Assembly (NCBI GenBank): GCA_947396885.1
Contig: OX377201.1
Location: 9,224,934 to 9,288,933 of the forward strand
Origin: Heligmosomoides polygyrus polygyrus
Taxonomy: Eukaryota > Nematoda > Chromadorea > Rhabditida > Heligmosomidae
Direction: 5' to 3'
DNA: 64,000 nucleotides
Shown here: positions 57,343 to 64,000 of the stretch, in pieces
Numbering within the stretch: the first letter of the stretch is position 1
How the letters are laid out: every line of letters begins with the position of its first letter
Made by a program: the position numbers and the translations under genes
Notes under the pieces: model-generated
The model's database searches: none
Told to the model about the DNA's origin: nothing
The model's input: only the letters and a program-made list of their open reading frames with translations

Positions 57343-58590
57343 ATGGACAACTTGAGCGCTATCATAGCTCGCGTTTTTAGCACTGTGTGCAAGGACAATG
57401 GCGTGATAACTTTCGGCCTAGCGACCACTGAAGAGACAGGCGTCATGCTCATCAAACGCATTCCGGTCCCGGCAAACGTGAACTGCGTGGTCAACCACCA
57501 TGCGCTGGTTCGCATCGCGGCGTGGTCAGTTCAGAAATACCGTGAGGTCAATGCCATTGAAGGATGGAATCCGGAGACGGTGATGGTCTACGCGGTCTGG
57601 CTTTATGGCCTTGTGTGAGCGAAAACTCCCGTGCCAACAGAGGCCGGGTATGCGGCCTTGCGGCTGATAGACTGGGACACGGAAATCACTGTATACAACG
57701 AAGACGTCCCTGATCTTGAAAATCCCATCACTGAGGAGGAGCTGCAGTCACACCTCGTGCCCCCCGAAGCGCAGAAGAATCTCGGGTCGATTCTCAGGTG
57801 GATCATTGCTTCGAAGATAACATGGAGAGTACAAGGCCACCACCTCGGAGCCAGAGACGTAAGGCAACTGGCGGGAGCGGTTACCAAGGCTTCCTACAGA
57901 AGGTGGTGGGCGTCCGCACTATCCCAGGTTACGATTACAACACCGAGGAAGGAGTGCAAAAGGTATACGACATTGTTCACCCTGCATCGACCCGAGTGGT
58001 AACGATGCTGCTGTACCCATCTCATCCGCAAAATCTACCCTCTACCTGGCCGCCCAGGAACTCGGGATGAAGCACGCTTGCGTGTTTGGTTCTCCAGAGG
58101 TCACCAAGTTGCTCTCCCGGCGAACGAGAACCGCCCACCTTTTTGGATCCCCAAATACAACACCGCACTTCCCCCAGATAAAAGCATTGCTTCGGCAATG
58201 GCAGCCTGGGTATGCCCGGACTTTGCAACTTGAGGCATAACCCAGGAAGTGAAGATCCGCTTGCCAACCTTCTCGGCTGGGTACGCGTCTGTCGCTGACA
58301 CCGTTGTGGGCCTTGAGCGTGTGTTCATTTCCCCAATTGTTGCTTTCATGCCGTACTCAAACCAGATCGCTGCTCTTGAGTCGCAGCACCGCCACGTGTC
58401 TGCATCCCCACTGCAATACGGGAAATGTGCCCCTACCTCGTCGTGCGACCACTTGCTGAAGCAGCCACTCAGGTCCCCTTTGCCGAGCTCATGACACAGG
58501 CGATTACTTATGTTAAGGCTGTGCAGGAAAGGACGAGCCTGGGACGTGCAAGGACCCAATTACAGAAGCAACTTGATCGGAAACAACGAG
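57343..58590 (+). pseudogene. ORF B, broken protein of about 400 residues, unknown family
   Basis: The frame opened by ATG 57,343 runs to about 57,890 with one in-frame TGA (57,616-57,618). Coding then continues in other frames, with shifts near 57,890, 57,995, 58,240 and 58,430. Recognisable stretches include VICHAR-free hydrophilic text such as ENPITEEELQSHLVPPEAQK, GYDYNTEEGVQKVYDIV, LYLAAQELGMKHACVFG and YSNQIAALESQHRHVSASPL. Codon-like conservation suggests a once real gene. The length and the company of ORF A fit a nucleoprotein of a negative-strand RNA virus, but this is a guess without a motif match. In copy A the matching position lacks the segment; short TGCAAGG repeats (57,270 and 58,546) border it. 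Confidence 0.5.
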
Positions 58591-58599
58591 ACAAGCACG

Positions 58600-59408
58600 A
58601 AAGAACAAGAAGCAATGTGAAGGAGCTGTTTCTAGAAAAGTGTGGTAGTAGAGTTCTACTTTGCTTCTACTATTCCGTAAAGTATCTTGTTTGAGTACTA
58701 GCTACCCCGTGAAGTGTCTTATTTATTGCTAGTTATCTCTTGAAGTGTTTCATTAGCTGCTAGTTTTCTAAGGGTTGATTACCCAAGTTTGTGGTTCTTG
58801 TTGGTGTTGCTATTATACGATTGTTCGTTTGTTAATATGCAATTGTCCGTTCCATTTTGAACCGTTGAAATAAAACCCTCGTGGCAGCAATTTCACGTCC
58901 CAATTCGCACAAAAGATAAACAATGTACATCAAGGACATTATGGTGAGGCTAATCAAAACAGGGATTCCGAAAGATTTACTGAAAAAGTGCTATCTATCC
59001 TTCTCGCATCTGCTAAGCCGCTTCAACTTCTGTGTTACTTGATGGCACAGCTGGAGGCCATGCCTCCTCCACGTAATCCTTGATCTCAGGCAGGCTACGC
59101 ATTCTGAGGTAATAAGAGTGTAAGTCTGGAAAGCCGCTCATCACGTCTTGCTGGCCCTCTTCCAACATCGACAGCACGCAGAGCGCCACCAGATCGCACC
59201 ACATGACCTGAAATTGGTTGAGCATAGTTTTTCAAGAAATAAGTTGTCGTTAGTCTACTGCCCCTATATGTCATTGATAACCCTTTTAAGGTTTCGCCAA
59301 GGTTCAGTCTGGGTAGGGCAGAAGTGAGCTTTCGCAGACTTCACAGCTAACATCCCCCGTTCACATTTTCTCCCATTCCAGTGACCCACATACGCTTTTC
59401 TCCCACAT
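58600..59408. other. Copy B block without a supported gene
   Basis: Aligns with 51,620-52,900. The minus strand at 59,100-59,013 and 52,610-52,520 shares the open peptide LPEIKDYVEEAWPPA...SSNTEVEAA before a stop, which may be the end of an unrecognised minus-strand ORF. Confidence 0.4.
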
Positions 59409-60120
59409 ATGCTTTTAATCGTCCGTGTCCTGTTCCAGGGTAGCCCATTGGGTCCTTCTCCCCGAGTGGCTCAGACAACCTCATATCTCGGTTCCGGCGA
59501 TGACTTGAATCGTCTACTAGGTACAGCTTATAACCAACACGTGGGTATAATGGGCGACAGAAACTACAACAAAGACGATGGAGTTTTCCTACCTTTAAAA
59601 AATTGTTACTCATATTACTTCGTTTTCCGTGATCTAGTTAAAGACTCTTATAAATTTCCTGTCTGTGATATCCGACTAGTCCTGTTTTCTGATCATGCTG
59701 TGTTTGTTTTATTGTCGTCACCAGGACCCCATGTTGTAGCCCAAGCAATCTTTCCAAAGTTGTGAAGGACTCTTGTGTATCCAACGATCTACGCGTTCTC
59801 CTTGTAGAGTTCAATCATTATGATCTGTTTTTAGGATGTGTAGAAGTACTAGCGCTTTCTTTCACAAAGTTCTGAATGATGATATGCTTCACTAGTTTAT
59901 AAATAAACCGAAGTGAGCAATTCACTTAACCTCCTGTTCTGCAATTCTCCAAAATTCAGTCTCCACGTAAACACTGACCCACCACTAAACAATAGCGACA
60001 TACTTCAATAACCTTAGATAGAACACTATCGGAATCAAAAATATAGTTCCAGCAATAGCAAGTAGATAGAGGATTTCAAGAATGGCGACTATGGTCAAAT
60101 CAAAGTGTGGTGAAATGCTA
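59409..60120 (+). pseudogene. LINE endonuclease-domain fragment, copy B
   Basis: Matches 52,922-53,560: DRNYNKDDGVFLPLKN and NCYSYYFVF are kept; later motifs are frame-shifted. Reverse transcriptase is absent. Confidence 0.55.
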
Positions 60121-60191
60121 CTATGCATTATTATTGTGGGAAATGATTAGGTTTAGTACGATTTTGTTATGGGTAGCCGATCTGGGAAATT

Positions 60192-63100
60192 TATTTATTT
60201 ATTTATTACATCTCTTTTATCGCAACGGCACAAACAAGTATCTACGTGCTTCTTTTGCGAAGAGTTCAGCGTTCCTGTTCGGATTCCCTACAATTAGAGC
60301 GGTCCAGTTTCTCATGGCTTCTCTTGTCCTTGTCCCTCTGTATCTTGCGATGTCATCCAGCCATCTTGTTCTTGGTCTTCCTTTACTTCGTTTTCTATCA
60401 GGAACCCAATCAGCTGCAAGGCGTGCCCATGAACGTTCGTTGCTACAGAGCTTATTTGCGAACAGCCACTTCCTTTTGAGCGCATGGTGAATCCAATCCT
60501 TGAGTCCTGATCGGTGACGAATAACTCTTGACCGTATTTTGTCGCCCAAACGAACACCAAGAATTGATCTTTCAAGTCTTCTTTGCGCGGATCGTAGTCT
60601 TGCAGCAGTTTCTTTTGACCACGACCACGTTTCGCAACCGTATAGAACAGCAGGAAGCATGCAAGAGTTAATGAGCTTCTTTTTCAGCCGGACTTCGACG
60701 GCCTTAGAGCGAAGAAACAGTCGATATTTAAAATAGACTTCTCTCCCTGCTTGAATCCTTCTCTGAATCTCTTTTAGTGGGTTGCGTGGGTTTGACAATA
60801 GCTGCCCAAGGTAAATAAATTCGTTGACGCCTTCTATAATTTCTCCGTTAATTTGCATTACATTCCCTTCCGTGTCGGTTGTTGGTCTACCAAGGTTCAT
60901 CCACTTGGTTTTCGAGTAATTCATTTCTAATCCGACTCGACCTGACATCTCTGCTAGATCTTCTGCCATGCTTTGTAGTTCGTGGCAGTCATGAGCAAGC
61001 AGTACGATATCATCAGCATATGCAAGGTATGAAAGCTTCCTGTCATTCATTTGGAAACCTCTATTTCGCCAGTTGACTGCATTCAGCACGTGTTGAAGTG
61101 TCAACACGAAAAGCAGCGGTGAAAGAGAATCTCCTTGTCGAACGCCTTTTTGAATGTTCAGCTCAACATAGCTTGATCCCACCTTCACAGCGGCACTTCC
61201 GTTTGCATAAAGCAGTTGAATAGCTTTGATCAGGTTATCCTCGATTTTGAAGTTTTTCAAAGCTTCCCACACTGCTGGTAGTTCGATAGTATCAAAGGCT
61301 TTTTTGAAATCTATGAATACCGCATAACATTTAATGTTGAACTCGTAAGCCTTTTCTTGCAGGATGTTCAAAGTGTGGATGTGGTGAATTGTGGAGAAAT
61401 TTCTTCGAAATCCTGTTTGCTCTTCGGGAAGGATGTTGCAGTCATTGACAATCTTTCTCAGTCGTTCATTGAGAATTTTTGTCATGATCTTGTATATCGT
61501 TGATAGTAGTGAGATTGGTCTGTAATTCGCAACATCTAATGCATCTCCTTTTTTATAGAGCAAGATGGTATCGGAGAAGGCTAATTCTCTTGGCACGTTT
61601 TTTGTGGAGAGTATGGAGTTGAGGAAACGGCACAGACGATTGGAGAGCATGCTAGAGAGAGGGCGTAGTGCAGTCGACTGTACTTTATCAGAGCCGGGAG
61701 AGGAGCGCGCTTTGCTGCTCTTCAGTGCATCCTCAACTTCTTTGGGAAGAAAGTGGAGGTCAATGGGGCCGGCGGGAGGGGGTTGTGGGCCATGGTGGGA
61801 TCGGTATAGGTCGTTGTAAAATGATCGAATTGCTTCTACAGTTTCGGCAAGTGGGTCGAAGCTGGTGGGAGGGTTTCTGGGGTTTCGGTGAAGAATGGTC
61901 AAGGGGCGCCGGATATAGGTTCCTTCACGTTGTATAACACGGAGACGACCAGTACTAACAGCTTTTCGCAGTATAGCAATGTGACGCTCGTGGAGGTCGT
62001 CCTTGAGCGATTTTCTGACGAGTTTGCACACTTCAGTATATTCTATCAATTGGGAAGGTGCCTCTTGTCCATAACGCAGTTTTCTGCGATGTTTTAATAA
62101 TTGCCTAGTGCGCTGCGAAATTCGTGGAGGCAAGGACTCGTACCGTGTGGCTTTGTTGGTGGCGGTATTAATGATGGTGGTTAGTCTACGATACTCTTCA
62201 TTAACTTCGCTACATGCAGGTATTGTATCCATTAGTTGTTGGGCGTGGAGGCAAAGCATGGACTTGTCCACAATGCGTGTGCCGCGGTGCGGTTGTGCAA
62301 TTCTTTTGGTCTGCTGAAGTTGCATGGTGCACCGAAGAAGTCTGTGATCACTACCTGCATTAACAGAAGCAAGGACTTTGACATCTTTCACTTCGCGAAT
62401 GTTGGGCACGAGAACATAGTCTATTTCTTTCTTCAGTCCGAGGGCGCTGCTCTGCCATGTCCATCGTGTAGCTACTCTCTTTTGAAAGAACGTGTTTGCA
62501 ATAAACAGGCGTCGCTCTTCGCAGAATTCAGCCAATTTGCTCCCTCGTGAATTTCGTGGTTCTGCAGCGTTCACACCTATAAACCGCTCCTGATGTTGGC
62601 GTGCTCCTGGAGTGGCATTGAAGTCGCCAATGATTACTAGGTGTGAGTTTCTGCGTAAGTCAATAACTTTGCTTAGATCATCTAGGAAGTTTTCGTACTC
62701 CTCATCGTCATGGCTCGAATGAGGTGCGTGCACTTGGATGATACGCAATGATTTCTTGGCCTTCAGTCTTATTATCACTTCGATAATGCGTTCATTATGG
62801 AAGAAACACCTGCTTTGTCGATTCAATGACGATCGGATGTAGATCCCTACTCCGCTGTTTGTTCTGCTGCCCGAAGTTCCACAATAAAACAGGGTAAACC
62901 CGCTCTGTAGCCTTAGTTCGCCTCTTCCGGACAACTTCGTTTCTGATATGCCTATCACGTCAAATTTCACCTTTTCCACTGCTGCTTCGAAGTCCGCAAG
63001 CCGTTCCGCAGTTGCTATGGACCGCACGTTGAAGGTACATACGGAGAAGTAGGCCGCTGAGTTTCCTGGCGTACGACCCACGCCAGCCACGGCGGATTGG

Positions 63101-63213
63101 GTCGGAGTGCTTGCCATTGTAAGTGGAAGTAGAACTTACAGCGAAGCGGATGTAGATGGCAGCACCACCGCTCACTGCGAGTGCAGAGGCAAGACTAACC
63201 TGGGAAATGACTG
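60192..63213 (-). mobile_element. RTE-type non-LTR retrotransposon, apparently complete
   Basis: 3,022 bp between exact 11-bp target duplications TCTGGGAAATT (60,181-60,191 and 63,214-63,224). The 3' end (left) is a TAAA tail. Copy A at about 53,673 shows the uninterrupted site (TCTGGAAAATTCC), confirming insertion and both borders. It encodes one intact ORF. A short 5' region (63,118-63,213) precedes the ATG. Confidence 0.93.
60217..63117 (-). CDS. RTE ORF: AP-endonuclease and reverse transcriptase, 966 residues
   Basis: An uninterrupted ORF. The endonuclease (about residues 23-265) shows TFNVRS (Asn30), ISETKL (Glu59), IIGDFNAT (Asp165, Asn167), EIDYVLV (Asp233) and SDHRLL (256-258). The reverse transcriptase (about 510-750) shows NYRPISLLSTIYKI, FIDFKKAFDT (Asp603), GVRQGDSLSPLLF and YADDIVLLAH (Asp702, Asp703). 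The C-terminal part has the RTE-type KGRPRTRWLDDI. All catalytic positions looked for are present. Length is similar to other RTE proteins. It nicks target DNA and primes cDNA synthesis on its own RNA. Nothing seen would prevent activity, although expression is unknown. Confidence 0.93.
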   Translation of the reverse strand: MASTPTQSAVAGVGRTPGNSAAYFSVCTFNVRSIATAERLADFEAAVEKVKFDVIGISETKLSGRGELRLQSGFTLFYCGTSGSRTNSGVGIYIRSSLNRQSRCFFHNERIIEVIIRLKAKKSLRIIQVHAPHSSHDDEEYENFLDDLSKVIDLRRNSHLVIIGDFNATPGARQHQERFIGVNAAEPRNSRGSKLAEFCEERRLFIANTFFQKRVATRWTWQSSALGLKKEIDYVLVPNIREVKDVKVLASVNAGSDHRLLRCTMQLQQTKRIAQPHRGTRIVDKSMLCLHAQQLMDTIPACSEVNEEYRRLTTIINTATNKATRYESLPPRISQRTRQLLKHRRKLRYGQEAPSQLIEYTEVCKLVRKSLKDDLHERHIAILRKAVSTGRLRVIQREGTYIRRPLTILHRNPRNPPTSFDPLAETVEAIRSFYNDLYRSHHGPQPPPAGPIDLHFLPKEVEDALKSSKARSSPGSDKVQSTALRPLSSMLSNRLCRFLNSILSTKNVPRELAFSDTILLYKKGDALDVANYRPISLLSTIYKIMTKILNERLRKIVNDCNILPEEQTGFRRNFSTIHHIHTLNILQEKAYEFNIKCYAVFIDFKKAFDTIELPAVWEALKNFKIEDNLIKAIQLLYANGSAAVKVGSSYVELNIQKGVRQGDSLSPLLFVLTLQHVLNAVNWRNRGFQMNDRKLSYLAYADDIVLLAHDCHELQSMAEDLAEMSGRVGLEMNYSKTKWMNLGRPTTDTEGNVMQINGEIIEGVNEFIYLGQLLSNPRNPLKEIQRRIQAGREVYFKYRLFLRSKAVEVRLKKKLINSCMLPAVLYGCETWSWSKETAARLRSAQRRLERSILGVRLGDKIRSRVIRHRSGLKDWIHHALKRKWLFANKLCSNERSWARLAADWVPDRKRSKGRPRTRWLDDIARYRGTRTREAMRNWTALIVGNPNRNAELFAKEARRYLFVPLR

Positions 63214-63519
63214 TCTGGGAAATTCCTTGGCAAAAATGTTTATATTTTACATATGTAAGATATATAAGATGTTTTCACTCCAAGCAGCGGGTATAAAAGC
63301 TAAGCCAAGGAACGGCTAAATTAGTCGGACAGACGATCCTTCTCAACGACTACTGTAGCTATAACCCCAAAGGCAATACCTGGTAATAACCGAAATATTT
63401 CGCGTGGTCAGTATTCGAACTGAAGGGCGAACCCTTCCACAACTACTGCATTTTTAGTGCACCATTCACTACAGACTGAACAGCAAACCTAAGGCTTTAC
63501 TTTCCTACACCAAAATCGC

Positions 63520-64000
63520 AGACGAAATAAAAAATTCCTGAATTGCCTAACGGCCGCTAAACGTCTGGTTGGGGCTTCACCCCCAAACCCACAGAATAGA
63601 ACACCCCATCTAAACCTTCTTACTCCTGCTACAGTGAAAAACTGGTTCTAGAGGAAAGCGGGAAAGTAGGGCACAATCTTCAAAAGTGCTCCTATGAAGT
63701 TTATCCACCCGCTATCGCACTTAAGCCGATTATTCTCCGAAGTACACATTCTCTACGTGGTGAGGAACAGATTGTGATAATCTTGTAAGAGCTCTATACC
63801 GCTAAATATCCGACGACAATAATAATCCTCCGAGATTCCCGAAGTCATTCGCCCTACCCAGCCTCCCCCCCCTCCCCCGACAATACACAATCCTTTACCC
63901 ATATGCAGCCAGAGACAGGAAGAAAAATGTAGTGAGCATCAGTCAGCAGTGAGAGTGAGAGGCATGTACACTCACACGCTCACTGCCTTTCGAAGGTCAT
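63520..64000. other. Unassigned right edge
   Basis: No gene or repeat border supported. C-rich runs at about 63,865. Confidence 0.4.

Larger units (their letters stand above)
54600..63515 (+). repeat. Large direct duplication, copy B
   Basis: Second copy of the segment at 48,530-54,130, carrying ORF A, ORF B and the RTE insertion that copy A lacks. Confidence 0.8.

Overview
This 64 kb window is eukaryotic and most likely comes from a clade V parasitic nematode of the hookworm type (inference). The direct support is a tandem pair of intron-containing Rab11-family genes, a TTTCAG-type trans-splice acceptor just before one start codon, a 60-nt intron beside multi-kb introns, mariner elements, an intact RTE-type LINE, and abundant palindromic MITEs and tRNA-derived SINEs. 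Most long ORFs belong to mobile elements; the host genes are made of short exons.

Host genes. Rab gene 1 (+, 19,980-38,763; exons 19,980-20,019, 23,576-23,697, 35,328-35,445, 37,202-37,375, 38,597-38,763) encodes 206 residues. Rab gene 2 (+, 40,577-45,293; exons 40,577-40,616, 40,677-40,798, 41,964-42,081, 44,444-44,614, 45,121-45,293) encodes 207 residues. Exon number, intron positions and intron phases are the same, so they are tandem duplicates. Gene 1 is stretched by mobile DNA in its introns. Intron 2 alone is 11.6 kb and holds a Helitron-like element split by a CR1-like LINE, which is itself split by a short LTR element; it also holds a SINE and a mariner split by a Mutator-like inverted-repeat element.

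Layout. 1-7.4 kb: tRNA-like SINE, LINE tail, two decayed mariners, MITEs. 7.48-13.23 kb: a large nested palindrome of TA-target elements. 13.6-19.4 kb: back-to-back Harbinger-like MITEs separated by single TTA/TAA triplets, a Mutator-like inverted-repeat element, and copies of a tRNA-derived SINE. 20-45.3 kb: the Rab genes with nested insertions. 45.3-48 kb: satellite, a 236-bp CA repeat and a full-length 1.9 kb Helitron-like element. 48.5-63.5 kb: two diverged direct copies of a roughly 6 kb segment (A 48.5-54.1, B 54.6-63.5) that act as natural empty/filled-site controls for insertions.

Main points of interest. (1) An unrecognised intact 203-codon ORF (56,054-56,665) whose C-terminal end recurs at 50,775-50,948 with mostly silent differences, next to a broken second ORF (57,343-58,590). 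(2) A 285-bp insertion (50,282-50,566) with a 6-bp target duplication and an empty site in copy B, carrying two tandem hammerhead-ribozyme-like cores. (3) The nested palindrome. (4) The TTA-chained MITEs. (5) An RTE element with an open 966-codon ORF and an 11-bp target duplication.
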